63,274 nucleotides of DNA from Saccharopolyspora montiporae (GTDB taxonomy: Bacteria > Actinomycetota > Actinomycetes > Mycobacteriales > Pseudonocardiaceae): the NCBI RefSeq assembly GCF_015209505.1, contig NZ_JADEYC010000037.1, forward strand, positions 1-63,274. Direction: 5' to 3'. A program made the position numbers and the translations under genes. The notes below the pieces were generated by a model. The model was not told where the DNA came from, searched no databases, and was given only the letters and a program-made list of their open reading frames with translations. Shown here piece after piece: positions 49,205 through 58,390 of the stretch; the first letter of the stretch is position 1; every line of letters begins with the position of its first letter.

Positions 49205-51586
49205 TCACCCGGGGACCAGCAGCATCCGCTGCTCGGCGATCCGCTCGACCGCACCGCGGGTGTAGGCGAGCGGGAAGTATTCGCCGCGGCTCCACCCGCC
49301 CGCCAGGTCCTGGTAGTGCGGGTCGCCGGGCCGGCCCGACTGCCCGGGGGTGTTCGCCGCCACCGAGCGGTCCCAGTCACCGACGTCGAGCACGATGCGC
49401 AGCGACGGCCCGTTGATCTGCCGGAAGTCCCCGGTGCGGTAGTCGGACTGGTTGACCGTGGCCGCCGATCCGCCGCGCGGGAACGGGCCCACGTCGAGCC
49501 GTCCGCGCTGCACGAGGGTCACCGCGCCGGACGCGGGATGCGGGAAGTAGCTGTGCTGCAGCGATCCCCACTGCCACGCGTCCTGCTGCGGACCGAGCCT
49601 GCCGGCAAGCTCGGCGTGCGCGGTGCGCAACGTCTCCAGCAGGAGTTCGTCGCGTTCCGACTCGTCGGTCAGCCAGGTCCCCGGCCGTTCGAGCTCGTCG
49701 AGCAGTGCTGCGGTGTCCGGTCGTTCGACGAGCTCGGCGGCGTCCGGGACGGCGGCGCGCAGGAACGCCGGGCCGAGGTGGCCCGACAGCCACACCTCGA
49801 ACAACGCTGCGGCGGCCGAGTCGGCGGATTCCACGTGGTCCCAGTCGCCCAGCAGGCGCAGCGCGGCCGCCTGTTCCGCACTGCGCGCCCGCAGCCCGCG
49901 CAGCACGGCGGTCAGCCTGCGGGCGGGCAGCGACAGCTGGTCGTTCTGCAGCGCGCACGCGTCGGCGACCGAGTGCCGCGGCCGGCCGCTGAGCACCTCC
50001 ACGCTCCGCTGGTGCCGGAACGGGTCGGTCCACTCGAAGCCCAGTCCCAGATCCTGGTGCTGCGGCGGCAGGTTGAACTGGTTGGCGGTGGCGATGAACC
50101 CCTGCTCCGGGTCGCGCAGCCGCGGCAGGTCGTCACCGGAACGGAACCCGCCCCACTCGAAACGGCCGTCCCCGGGAACCGGCAGCAGTCCGTCGTAACC
50201 GTCCCGCACCGGCACCAGCCCGCCCGGCACCCAGCCGATCGTGCCGTGCACGTCGGCGTACACCTGGTTCTCCGTCGGGGCTCCCCAGTCGCGCATCGCC
50301 GCGGTGAACTCCGCGAAATCGCGGGACCGCATGTAGGCGATCGAACCGAAATACGGTGACATGCCCGGTTCCAGCCACGCGGTGCGCACCGCGTAGGCCA
50401 GGTGGTGCTCCGGGTCGGTGCGGATCACCGGGCCGTGCCGGGTGAACGCGAGCCGCACCTGCCGGGGTGCCGCACCCGCGACGGCGACGTCCTCGTGCAG
50501 CACGGTCATCGCCTCCCACCCGCCGTCGTAGCGGTAGCGGGTGTGGTCGGCGGGGTCGAGTTCGTAGACGTAGAGGTCTTCCTGATCCATCGGGAAGATC
50601 GTCAATCCGAACGCGACCGTGCCGTTGTGCCCGAGGGAGATACCCGGCAAGGCGGGTTCGCCGCCGCCGATCACGTCGAGTCCCGGAGCGCTCAGATGCA
50701 CCAGGTACCGCAGCGACGGCGCAGTGTGCGCGCGGTGCGGATCGTTGGCCAGCAGCGGGCGGCCCGTCGTGGTGCGCTCGCCGGACAGGACCCAGTTGTT
50801 GCTGCCCTCGGTGGCCGGATCGCGCACCACCGACGGATCCACCTCACCGCTGCCGAAGTCCACGTCCTGGGTCGCCAGGTCGAACACGTCGAGCACGTCC
50901 GCGGGCAGCAGGGCCGGGTCGAACCCGTCCGGCACCCGGGTGCGGTGCGGCGGCCGCAGCACCTGGCGCACCAGATCGGCGTCGACCCCGGCGGCCGCGG
51001 TGACCCGGGCGCGCGCCACTTCGCTGGTGAGGTTGCGGGTGAGCCCGTGGCTGCGGATGCGCACCACGTCGTCCGGCGCCCAGCGCTGCGGCCGGTAGCC
51101 GAACGCGGTGAACTCCTCGGGCAGCTGCTCGGGATGCTGGTCGAGCCAATCCAGGTAGGCGTTGATGCCCGCGGTGAACCGGGTGGCGATGTGCTCCGCG
51201 TCCGGCGCATAACGCTGCCACTCGGCAGCCATGTCGCCGCGGTACAGGAACAGCCGGGTGGCGCGGTCCTGCTCGATGTAGTCCGGCCCGAGGACCTCGG
51301 CGAGCCGGCCGAGCCCGCGCCTGCGCCACAGGTCGATCTGAAACAGCCGCTGCCGGGCGGCGTTGAAGCCCTGCGCCAGGAACACGTCAGCCGTGTCCTC
51401 GGCGTAGAGGTGCGCGATCCCGTACCGGTCCTGGACGATCTCCACCGGCGACCGCAACCCGGCGACCGGGATGCGCGTCCGTTCCTGGGCGTGCGCGGCC
51501 GGCCGCATCAACGCGGCCCCCACGCTGCCGAGGGCGGCCGCGAGCATCCCCCGCCTCCTGGACACCTCGATCCGACCGACATGCAC
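49205..51586 (-). CDS. Penicillin acylase-family Ntn hydrolase (Tat-exported)
   Basis: A 793-residue secreted N-terminal-nucleophile hydrolase. The N-terminus is Tat-like, SRRRGMLAAALGSVGAAL. The alpha/beta maturation site is TEGSNNWVLSGERT with the catalytic Ser at residue 262. The family landmarks NDPHR, LPGISLGHNGTVAFGLT and the late NQSDYRTGDF segment are present. Such enzymes deacylate penicillins, acyl-homoserine lactones or related amides; the native substrate here is unknown. Its stop is at 49205, against copy 5 of the dispersed element. Confidence 0.93.
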   Translation of the reverse strand: MHVGRIEVSRRRGMLAAALGSVGAALMRPAAHAQERTRIPVAGLRSPVEIVQDRYGIAHLYAEDTADVFLAQGFNAARQRLFQIDLWRRRGLGRLAEVLGPDYIEQDRATRLFLYRGDMAAEWQRYAPDAEHIATRFTAGINAYLDWLDQHPEQLPEEFTAFGYRPQRWAPDDVVRIRSHGLTRNLTSEVARARVTAAAGVDADLVRQVLRPPHRTRVPDGFDPALLPADVLDVFDLATQDVDFGSGEVDPSVVRDPATEGSNNWVLSGERTTTGRPLLANDPHRAHTAPSLRYLVHLSAPGLDVIGGGEPALPGISLGHNGTVAFGLTIFPMDQEDLYVYELDPADHTRYRYDGGWEAMTVLHEDVAVAGAAPRQVRLAFTRHGPVIRTDPEHHLAYAVRTAWLEPGMSPYFGSIAYMRSRDFAEFTAAMRDWGAPTENQVYADVHGTIGWVPGGLVPVRDGYDGLLPVPGDGRFEWGGFRSGDDLPRLRDPEQGFIATANQFNLPPQHQDLGLGFEWTDPFRHQRSVEVLSGRPRHSVADACALQNDQLSLPARRLTAVLRGLRARSAEQAAALRLLGDWDHVESADSAAAALFEVWLSGHLGPAFLRAAVPDAAELVERPDTAALLDELERPGTWLTDESERDELLLETLRTAHAELAGRLGPQQDAWQWGSLQHSYFPHPASGAVTLVQRGRLDVGPFPRGGSAATVNQSDYRTGDFRQINGPSLRIVLDVGDWDRSVAANTPGQSGRPGDPHYQDLAGGWSRGEYFPLAYTRGAVERIAEQRMLLVPG

Positions 51587-51672
51587 CGCTGCCCTCCGCC
51601 GTCCGTCCGTCCCACAGGTGTTCTAACCCGGGGTGCGGGGGTCCACAAGAACAGCGCGGAGCAGCATCCGCT

Positions 51673-51701
51673 CGGCCGGACCGGGGACACCGGACCGGCC
51701 G
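51673..51701 (-). terminator. Possible terminator after the SPW gene
   Basis: An imperfect GC-rich inverted repeat (CGGCCGG-a-CCGG, loop GGACA, CCGG-a-CCGGCCG) with one mismatch lies directly downstream of the SPW stop at 51739. Confidence 0.45.
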
Positions 51702-51738
51702 GGTGCACCGCATCGCCCGCGCAGGCGACGCGGTGAGG

Positions 51739-52122
51739 TCAGTGCTGGCCGGCTGTGCGTCCGCCGGACGAACCCGCCTCCGGCAGCGCGGCCGCACCGG
51801 CCACCACGGCGAGCACCCCGATCACCCAGGACGTCCAGGCCGCGGCCCCATACGCGGTGTAGCCGAGCACCCACGGGGCCAGGAACAGCAGAACCCCGAG
51901 CAGCATGTGCCCGTACTCGCTGGTCATCGACGCGGGCAGGGCCAGGGACCAGATGCTGGACACCGCCAGCAGCGCACCCAGCACCACCATCGCGGCCGCA
52001 CCCCCGCCGGACACCGAGGTCCACGTCGTGGCCAGCACCAGGTACACGCCCAGCACCACCACCAACCAGTCCTGCCAGCGGACCCAGGGCCGGACGGCCG
52101 AACCACGCGAATCACCGCTCAC
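51739..52122 (-). CDS. SPW repeat-type membrane protein
   Basis: The 127-residue protein has four hydrophobic segments (WLVVVLGVYLVLATTW, AAMVVLGALLAVSSIWSLAL, HMLLGVLLFLAPWVLGYTA, WTSWVIGVLAVVAGAAAL) and the family motifs RWQDWLVVVLG and LLFLAPWVLGY of the SPW repeat. Function is unknown. GTG 52122 has GGAGG 8 bases upstream. The divergent DivIVA-like gene starts 166 bases away. Confidence 0.8.
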   Translation of the reverse strand: MSGDSRGSAVRPWVRWQDWLVVVLGVYLVLATTWTSVSGGGAAAMVVLGALLAVSSIWSLALPASMTSEYGHMLLGVLLFLAPWVLGYTAYGAAAWTSWVIGVLAVVAGAAALPEAGSSGGRTAGQH

Positions 52123-52287
52123 GCCGATCACCTCCACTCCACGGACCCGGTCAGCGCGGCGAACCGTTCGGACGGACGACACGGGTGCCGCACCTCTCCA
52201 GGGGTTGGCCGAGCGGGCCGACCGGAAACATGCTGTTGTCCGCCACACCTCCCACAACGGTGTCGACGACCAGGTAGCTTGGTCCCC

Positions 52288-53733
52288 ATGGGCCTTGCCG
52301 ACGACCGCGACTTCCTACCTCTGGGATCCGAATTCGACATCGCGCGGAAGAACGGTTACGACCGCGCCCAGGTCGACGAGCACCTCGAACGGTTGGACGC
52401 CGACATCCGCATGCTCAGCGCGGACCGGGACGCGGCGGTCTCCCAGGCCAACGACCTGTCCAAGCAGCTGGAAGCGGCTCGGTCCGAACTGGAGAGCTTG
52501 CGCGGTCAGGTCGAGCGGCTCGCCAAGCCGCCGACGACGCTGGAAGGGCTCAGCGAGCGGTTGCAGCGGATGTTGCGGCTGGCCCAGGACGAGGCCAACG
52601 ACATCCGCGCCCGCGCCGACAAGGACGCGGCCGAGACCCGCTCGCGCTCCGAGGCCGAGGCCAACGACCTGCGCACCCGCTACGAGCAGCTGATCTCCGA
52701 GGTCGACACGCGGCGCAGCGAGATGGAGACCGAACACCGCTCGCTGATGGACAAGGCCAAGGACGAGGCCGAGCGCATCACCCGGGAAGCCGAGGAGAAC
52801 CGCCAGCGCGCCGAGCAGGAATCCGAAGCCCGCCGCACCCAGGTGGAAGAGGACTTCGAGATCGCCATGGCCGCCCGGCGCAACGAGGCCATGCGCACCC
52901 TCGCCGAGCAGGAGGCCACCAGCAAGGCCGACGCCGAGCGGCGCGTCCGGGAAGCCACCGAGGAAGCCAACCGCAGGCTGCGCGAGGGGACCGGCGAGGC
53001 CCACCGCCGGGTGCAGGAAGCCACCGACGAGGCGAGCCGGCTGGTCCGCGAGGCCACCGAGCAGGCCGAGAAGCTCACCGCCGAGTCCACCGCGGCCGCC
53101 GAGCAGCGCGAGCAGGAGAGCACCGAGGAAGCCGAGCGGATCGTCCGGGAGGCCACCGAGAAGTCCGAGCTCATGGTGCGCGAAGCCACCGAGGAGGCCA
53201 CCCGGGTGCTCGACGAGGGCCAGCGGGAGAGCCGGCGCCTGGTCGACGCGACCCGCGCCGACGCCGAACGCAGGCTGGGCTCGACCACCGAGGAGGTGCA
53301 GCGGCGCCTGGCCACGGCCGACGAGCAGGTCCACTCGCTGACGAAGCTGCGCGACTCGGTGGCGACCAAACTGCGCGACGCCGCCGAGATGCTCGGGCAG
53401 ACGACACCGCTGCTGGAACGGCTGGCCGAGGAGAACACCGAGGAGGAGAAGCTCCAGGAAGCCGCGGCCGAAGCCCGCGAACAGGCGCGCAAGGAGGCCG
53501 AAGCCGCGGTCGAGATGGACGAGCGCGACGACCCGGAGGACCCGTTCAAGGCGGACCGGCGCTCCGCGTCCGGCAGCGGGCCGGACGGCCCCACCCAGCG
53601 GATCGACCGCGCCGGGGAAGGGGCCGCCGCCGGGTTCGACGAGCCGACCCGGCGGATCAAGCTGCCCAGCACGCCGGGGCAGCAGACCGGCGCCGACCAG
53701 ACCGAGACCGACCGGACCGCCGGGCGTTCCTGA
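52288..53733 (+). CDS. DivIVA-like long coiled-coil protein
   Basis: The 481-residue protein opens with FDIARKNGYDRAQVDEHLERLDADIRML, a DivIVA-like N-terminus, and continues as almost unbroken coiled coil to about residue 400. From about 200 to 320 it carries degenerate REATEEA-type repeats (for example VREATEEA, VQEATDEA, VREATEQA, VREATEKS). The tail is disordered and acidic, ending with two TRRI/TQRI-type segments (GPTQRIDRAG, EPTRRIKLPS). Such proteins scaffold polar growth in filamentous actinomycetes; relation to Scy, FilP or the cellulose-binding-type DivIVA proteins is plausible but unproven. ATG 52288 is the start. Confidence 0.85.
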   Translation: MGLADDRDFLPLGSEFDIARKNGYDRAQVDEHLERLDADIRMLSADRDAAVSQANDLSKQLEAARSELESLRGQVERLAKPPTTLEGLSERLQRMLRLAQDEANDIRARADKDAAETRSRSEAEANDLRTRYEQLISEVDTRRSEMETEHRSLMDKAKDEAERITREAEENRQRAEQESEARRTQVEEDFEIAMAARRNEAMRTLAEQEATSKADAERRVREATEEANRRLREGTGEAHRRVQEATDEASRLVREATEQAEKLTAESTAAAEQREQESTEEAERIVREATEKSELMVREATEEATRVLDEGQRESRRLVDATRADAERRLGSTTEEVQRRLATADEQVHSLTKLRDSVATKLRDAAEMLGQTTPLLERLAEENTEEEKLQEAAAEAREQARKEAEAAVEMDERDDPEDPFKADRRSASGSGPDGPTQRIDRAGEGAAAGFDEPTRRIKLPSTPGQQTGADQTETDRTAGRS

Positions 53734-53749
53734 CCAGCCGCCCGGCGGG

Positions 53750-54562
53750 TCACCCGATCCGGTTCAGCCACGGCCCGATGGCCGCGGTGAACGCATCCGG
53801 ATCCTCCAGCGCGGACAGGTGCCCGACCTCCGGCAGCGTGACGAGCTCGCCGTCCGGGAGCAGGTCGGCCATCTTCGCGGCCTCCTGCGGCGGGGTGATG
53901 CCGTCCTCGGCACCGACAACCACCAGCGCGGGACCACCGAATCCGCGCAGCGTCCCGGTGCTGTCCGGACGGGCCGCCATGGCGCGCTGCGCCCAGGCCA
54001 CGCCCGCGGCCGGCTGCTCCTCGATGAGCCCGCGCACCTGCTCGACCACCTCGGGGCGCTGTTGCCGAGTGGTGTCGCCCAGCAGGTTCGGCAGCATGTC
54101 GGCGGCCAGCCAGTCACCGGTCCCGGAACTCTCCGCGCGGTCGGCCACCGCGCGGCGGTTCGCCTGCTGGTCGGGTCCATCCGCGGTCGCCTTGGTGTCG
54201 ACCAGCAGCAGCCCGGCCACCCGCTCCGGTGCCGCGCGCAGCATCGCCATCGCCACGTAGCCGCCCATCGAACACCCGCCGACCACCGCGCGCGGCAGCT
54301 CCAGCCGGTCCATCAGCTCCAGAACATCGGCGGCCGCCAGCTCCACGTCCGGCGCCGCGGCCCGATCACCGCCGGCGAGCGGGTGCGCCGACGAGCCGTC
54401 CAGCGCGCTCTCCCCCAGACCGCGCTGATCCGGGGCGATCATCCGCGTGCGGTCCTCCAGGCGGGTCCGCACCGGATTCCACATCCGCGCGTCCAGCGGG
54501 AACGCGTGCAGCAGTACCAGCGGGGCGCCGACTCCCGATTCGATGTAGTGCACGTCGCCCAT
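53750..54562 (-). CDS. Alpha/beta hydrolase (first)
   Basis: A 270-residue alpha/beta hydrolase with PLVLLHAFPLDARMW near the start, the nucleophile Ser in GGCSMGGYVAMAM, an acid-site region VVVGAEDGITPPQEAAKMA and the catalytic His in LPEVGHLSALEDPDAF. The substrate is unknown; similar proteins include dienelactone-hydrolase or haloperoxidase-type esterases. It converges on the DivIVA-like gene (16 bases between stops). The second hydrolase gene is 40 bases upstream on the same strand. Confidence 0.92.
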   Translation of the reverse strand: MGDVHYIESGVGAPLVLLHAFPLDARMWNPVRTRLEDRTRMIAPDQRGLGESALDGSSAHPLAGGDRAAAPDVELAAADVLELMDRLELPRAVVGGCSMGGYVAMAMLRAAPERVAGLLLVDTKATADGPDQQANRRAVADRAESSGTGDWLAADMLPNLLGDTTRQQRPEVVEQVRGLIEEQPAAGVAWAQRAMAARPDSTGTLRGFGGPALVVVGAEDGITPPQEAAKMADLLPDGELVTLPEVGHLSALEDPDAFTAAIGPWLNRIG

Positions 54563-54602
54563 CGTGCCCGACTCGGCACCCGTCCCGGAACAGGCGGGCC
54601 GA

Positions 54603-55352
54603 TCAGGAGTCCACGATGGTCACCTGGCGGTTCTCCGACGGACCGTCCCAGCTGCGCGGAAGCGGCGTGGGCACGTCCGGGGCCACGGTGGACACGATCG
54701 CGTCCAGTGCCGCCTCGGCCTTGCCGACCCACAGGTGCTTGGTGTCGTCGAACCCGGTGACCACCAGCTGCGGGATCACCGAGAACCGCTCGCGCGCCTG
54801 TTCCGGCCGCAGGTAGTCGTCGTGCTCGGGGATCAGCCCGCGCATCGGCTTGCCGGAATCCGCCCAGGCTCGAAGGTGCTCGGCGCCGCTCCAGCGCAGC
54901 GGCGGGGAGATGAGCACGGCTCCCTCGACCAGCGGGTCCAGCCCGTGCACGAGCGCGAGGTCGGTGCCGAACGACCAGCCCACCAGCCACACCTCGGGCA
55001 GGTCGTGGAACTCCGCGTACTCCAGCGCCGCGGCCACATCGAAGCGCTCGGAGTCCCCACCGTCGAAACTGCCGCCGCTGCGCCCGGCCTCGCTGGCCGT
55101 ACCGCGGGTGTTGAACCGCAGCACCGCGAGATCGGCCAGGGCCGGAAGCCGGAACGCCGCCTTGCGGAAGATGTGCGAATCCATCATGCCGCCGTGCGTC
55201 GGCAGCGGATGCAGGCAGATCAGCGTGGCCCGAGGCGCCCGGGACTCGGGGAGCGCGAGCTCACCGACGAGTTCGACGCCGTCCGCCGTGTGCAGGGTGA
55301 TCGGCTCGCGGCGGGCCGGCAGCATCGTGTTGGCGCGGATCTCGGTGCTCAT
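54603..55352 (-). CDS. Alpha/beta hydrolase (second)
   Basis: A 249-residue hydrolase with the ATLICLHPLPTHGGMMDS oxyanion region, the nucleophile elbow GWSFGTDLALVHG and a late Asp-His region (VTGFDDTKHLW). It resembles the alpha/beta hydrolases sometimes annotated as bacterial esterases; the substrate is unknown. I used ATG 55352 (MSTEIRANTMLP); ATG 55364 would add four residues. It is not close in sequence to the hydrolase after it. Confidence 0.88.
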   Translation of the reverse strand: MSTEIRANTMLPARREPITLHTADGVELVGELALPESRAPRATLICLHPLPTHGGMMDSHIFRKAAFRLPALADLAVLRFNTRGTASEAGRSGGSFDGGDSERFDVAAALEYAEFHDLPEVWLVGWSFGTDLALVHGLDPLVEGAVLISPPLRWSGAEHLRAWADSGKPMRGLIPEHDDYLRPEQARERFSVIPQLVVTGFDDTKHLWVGKAEAALDAIVSTVAPDVPTPLPRSWDGPSENRQVTIVDS

Positions 55353-55396
55353 CGCAGCAATCATCCCACGGACGTGGGGGCCACCGGATGTGACTG

Positions 55397-55714
55397 CTAC
55401 GACCACCGCCGCGTGGGGCCGCGGCGCTCCCGCGCCCGCCAGCAGCCGTTGTGCCAGTGCCGCCGGTCGTCGGCGCTGCCGCGGTCCGCGGCGGGCCACG
55501 CCACGACATGCGCCACCCCCGGCCGGATCTCGTGATCGCAGCCCGGGCAGCGGTACAGCTTGGTGGCCTGAGCACCCGGCACAGTGCGCACCATCCATTC
55601 GCCGTCCGGGCCGCTCTCCACCCGGGAGGCGCCGAAACCGGCCCCCGGACCCGGGCGATCGCGGTTCTCCGGCGGTCCGCCCGAACGGCGGCGCGGCTGG
55701 TTGCGTCTGGGCAC
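55397..55714 (-). CDS. Conserved zinc-ribbon actinobacterial protein
   Basis: A 105-residue protein whose second half carries RCPGCDHEIRPGVAHVVAW followed by RHWHNGCWRARERRG. The pattern is CPxC, then HV, then HWHxxCW, which looks like a zinc-binding site. The first half is basic and disordered (PRRNQPRRRSGG). Homologous short proteins annotated ATP/GTP-binding are common in actinomycetes with no proven role. GTG 55714 is the start. Confidence 0.78.
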   Translation of the reverse strand: MPRRNQPRRRSGGPPENRDRPGPGAGFGASRVESGPDGEWMVRTVPGAQATKLYRCPGCDHEIRPGVAHVVAWPAADRGSADDRRHWHNGCWRARERRGPTRRWS

Positions 55715-55860
55715 GGTCCCACGGTAGCCGCCGGTTCCGGACCGCGGGGCGGGCAGGTTCGGGGCCGGGCGACCGAGACGGCAGCAACTCCCACGCCCCA
55801 CCCCGGTCCGACCGGCACGGCACGACGGTGCTCGACCACCGCACACCCTCCGCACTCGCA

Positions 55861-55928
55861 CGGTCACGCAGCTGCAGCATGGGAACTTTCCTGTCACGGG
55901 TGACAGGAAAGTTCCCATGCTGCGACCG
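55861..55928. repeat. Dispersed 3'-end hairpin element, copies 6 and 7 (inverted pair, dhaM 3' side)
   Basis: Two cores (55876-55896 and 55901-55921) lie head to head and make a perfect 24-bp palindrome arm (55874-55897 against 55900-55923) around a 2-base centre. An outer CGGTC (55861-55865) pairs with GACCG (55924-55928). It ends 4 bases before the dhaM stop. Confidence 0.85.
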
Positions 55929-55931
55929 GCG

Positions 55932-56624
55932 CTACTCGTCGAAGTTGCGCTGGGCCAGGGCGCGGATCCGGTCGAGGGCCTCCCGCGCGTCGGGGCCGTC
56001 GGCGCGCAGCCGCACCGTGTCGCCGCGCTGCGCCCCGAGCCCCATGAGGCCGAGCACACTGGTCGCCTGCACCGGCGGCTTGTCGCCGAGCACGACTTCG
56101 ACCTCGGCCTGCAGGCCGGCGAGACTGCGCGCCAGCAGCGCGGCCGGACGCGCGTGCAGCCCCACCTCGTTGGTCAGCTGCAGATCCTCCTCCACCTGCC
56201 CGGTGGGCTCGGGCGCCGCCGCGACCGCCCCGGCAGACCCGGCAGACCCGGCCTCGGCCGCGGACTCCGCCGCCCGCGCCACGGCACGCACATCCGCCCC
56301 GCCCTGCGCGGCCACCGCCGCGGCGACGGCGCCTTCCACGAGCGGCGCTTCGGCGACGACCGCGCTCCCCGGATCGCCCAGCGACTCGACCGCCAGTTCG
56401 GCGACCATCTGGGCACTGCCGAGGTCGTAGAGCAGCACCGCTCCGCTACCCGTGTCGGCATCGGACAGCGCCGTCGAGACCCGCTCGAAGTCGGTGCCGA
56501 TCGCGTCGTTGCCCATCCCGCCTGCGGGCTGCACCCGCACGTCCGGCGCCATCTGCGCGGCCAGCTCGCGGACTCCGGCGGCCAGCTGCGCGCTGTGCGA
56601 GACGATGACCAGCCCGACGCTCAT
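55932..56624 (-). CDS. dhaM: PTS-dependent dihydroxyacetone kinase phosphotransferase subunit
   Basis: DhaM passes phosphate from the PTS to the DhaL-bound ADP. The 230-residue protein has an EIIA-mannose-like domain with the His in GLVIVSHSAQLAAG (about residue 10), an Ala-rich linker at about 100-140, and an HPr-like domain with NEVGLHARPAALLA. The EI-like part found in E. coli DhaM is absent. The ATG overlaps the dhaL TGA (ATGA). It ends the dhaKLM operon; inverted copies of the dispersed element follow. Confidence 0.93.
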   Translation of the reverse strand: MSVGLVIVSHSAQLAAGVRELAAQMAPDVRVQPAGGMGNDAIGTDFERVSTALSDADTGSGAVLLYDLGSAQMVAELAVESLGDPGSAVVAEAPLVEGAVAAAVAAQGGADVRAVARAAESAAEAGSAGSAGAVAAAPEPTGQVEEDLQLTNEVGLHARPAALLARSLAGLQAEVEVVLGDKPPVQATSVLGLMGLGAQRGDTVRLRADGPDAREALDRIRALAQRNFDE

Positions 56625-57259
56625 GAGCGCACCCCCGCCGACTCGGCGAACGCCCCGAGCAGCAACGCCGTGGAACGCGCCCCCGGATCGACGTGCCCCG
56701 CGCTGCGTTCCCCCAGGTAGGAGGCACGGCCCTTGCGCGCGACGAGCGGGCGGGTGTTCTCGGCGGCCTCCTGCGCGGCCTGCGCCGCCGAGCGCAGCAC
56801 ACCCGCCGAATCCTGGCCGCCCTCGGCCGCGTTTCCCGCCGCCTCGGCCGCCGGTACCAGCACGTCGACCATGGTCTTGTCGCCGAGCTCGGCATGCCCC
56901 CGCGCGACCACACCGTCCAAACCGGACTGGAGCAGCGCCGCGACCGCCGGCCCGTCGAGCTCAGCGGCGTCCCCGGCTGCGGACGCGGCACGCAGCAGGG
57001 CCGTTCCGTACAGCGGCCCTGACGCGCCGCCCACGCTCGATATCAGCACCGTCGCGGCGAGCTTCAACGCCGCAGCGGGGGTGTCCGGTGACGACGTGTC
57101 CAGCTTGGCCATCACCGCGCGGAAACCGCGGTCCATGTTCTCCCCGTGATCGGCATCGCCGATCTCCCGGTCCATCTCGACGAGTTCGCCGCGGTGCGCG
57201 GCCACCACATCGGCTCCCGCGCGCAGCGCCGCGACCACATCGTCGGCCGTGCAACTCAT
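56621..57259 (-). CDS. dhaL: Dihydroxyacetone kinase subunit L (ADP-binding)
   Basis: DhaL holds ADP as a bound coenzyme and transfers phosphate to dihydroxyacetone held by DhaK. The 212-residue all-helical protein has the metal-binding aspartates in DREIGDADHGENMDRGFRAV, ISSVGGASGPLYGTALL and the C-terminal DPGARSTALLLGAF. ATG 57259 has GAGGAG 7 bases upstream; GTG 57268 would be too close to that site. It overlaps dhaM by 4 bases and follows dhaK by 46 bases. Confidence 0.93.
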   Translation of the reverse strand: MSCTADDVVAALRAGADVVAAHRGELVEMDREIGDADHGENMDRGFRAVMAKLDTSSPDTPAAALKLAATVLISSVGGASGPLYGTALLRAASAAGDAAELDGPAVAALLQSGLDGVVARGHAELGDKTMVDVLVPAAEAAGNAAEGGQDSAGVLRSAAQAAQEAAENTRPLVARKGRASYLGERSAGHVDPGARSTALLLGAFAESAGVRS

Positions 57260-57305
57260 CCGCTCCACTCCTCGTACCGCAGCGTCCGCCCGATCGGCAT
57301 CCGGC

Positions 57306-58301
57306 TCACCAGCGCAGCGCCGCCGTGTGCACCGGGCTGTCCCACAGGTCGACGAGCTCCTGGTCCAACTTGAGCAGCGTCAGGCTCATGCCCTGCATCT
57401 CCAGGCTCGTCGTGAACGGGCCGACGAGCCTGCGCCGCACGGTGAGGCCATGCTCGGCGAGGACCCGCTCTGCGATCCCGTGCGCCAAGTACAGCTCCAT
57501 CTGCGGGGTGCCGCCCATCGAGTTGGTGTAGAGCAGCACCTCGTCACCCGTTTCGAACGGCAGGTCCTGCAACACCGGGTCGAGCAGCCGCCGCACCACC
57601 TCCTCGGCCGACCCGAGCGGTTCCCGGCTGCGCCCGGGCTCGCCGTGGATCCCGATACCGATCTCCACTTCCTGCGCACCGAGCTCGAAGCTGGGTTCAC
57701 CGACGTGCGGCACCGTCGGTGCGGTCAGCGCCATGCCCATCGAACGGGCCTGCGCCACCACACGCTGCGCGAGTTCAGCGCAGCGCCGCACGTCGGCACC
57801 GCGCGCGGCCGCGGCGCCGGCGATCTTCTCGACCAGCACCGTGGCACCGACTCCCCGCCGGCCCGCGGTGTGCGTCGAGTCGCGCACCGCCACGTCGTCG
57901 TCGACGAGCACGGTGCGGACCTCGATGCCGTCGGCCTCGGCCAGTTCGGCGGCCGTCTCGAAGTTGAGGACGTCCCCGGTGTAGTTCTTGACCAGCAGCA
58001 GCACCCCGGCACCGCCGTCGACCTCGCCGATCGCTGCCTGCACCGCATCCGGGGTCGGTGAGGTGAACACCGGACCGGGCACGGCGGCGTCGAGCATGCC
58101 CGGGCCGACGAATCCGGTGTGCAGCGGCTCGTGTCCCGATCCGCCGCCGGAGACCACGGCCACCTGGCCGCGCACCGGCGCATCGGCACGTACCACCACC
58201 GGGGGGTCCGCGCGCAGGCGCAACAGGTCGGGATGCGCGGCGGCCAGGCCGCGCAGCGCGTCCTGCACGACGGTCGCCGGATCGTTGATGATCTTCTTCA
58301 A
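57306..58301 (-). CDS. dhaK: Dihydroxyacetone kinase subunit K (substrate-binding)
   Basis: DhaK binds dihydroxyacetone covalently through a His. The 331-residue product has GGGSGHEPLHTGFVGPGML, VKNYTGDVLNFETAAELA and the substrate-binding His in GIGIHGEPGRSREP. I chose TTG 58301, 8 bases after GGAGG; it gives the usual LKKIINDP start. Longer starts at 58346 and 58367 read through non-homologous sequence. First gene of the dhaKLM operon; a dispersed element copy lies upstream at 58391-58421. Confidence 0.93.
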   Translation of the reverse strand: MKKIINDPATVVQDALRGLAAAHPDLLRLRADPPVVVRADAPVRGQVAVVSGGGSGHEPLHTGFVGPGMLDAAVPGPVFTSPTPDAVQAAIGEVDGGAGVLLLVKNYTGDVLNFETAAELAEADGIEVRTVLVDDDVAVRDSTHTAGRRGVGATVLVEKIAGAAAARGADVRRCAELAQRVVAQARSMGMALTAPTVPHVGEPSFELGAQEVEIGIGIHGEPGRSREPLGSAEEVVRRLLDPVLQDLPFETGDEVLLYTNSMGGTPQMELYLAHGIAERVLAEHGLTVRRRLVGPFTTSLEMQGMSLTLLKLDQELVDLWDSPVHTAALRW

Positions 58302-58390
58302 ACCGAGGGCCTCCTTGCCGCGGAACGGGGTGTTGGCCGAGCACATCAAATGTGCCCGTCCCCGCACCTCCCGCGCATCCGCACGCGCCG

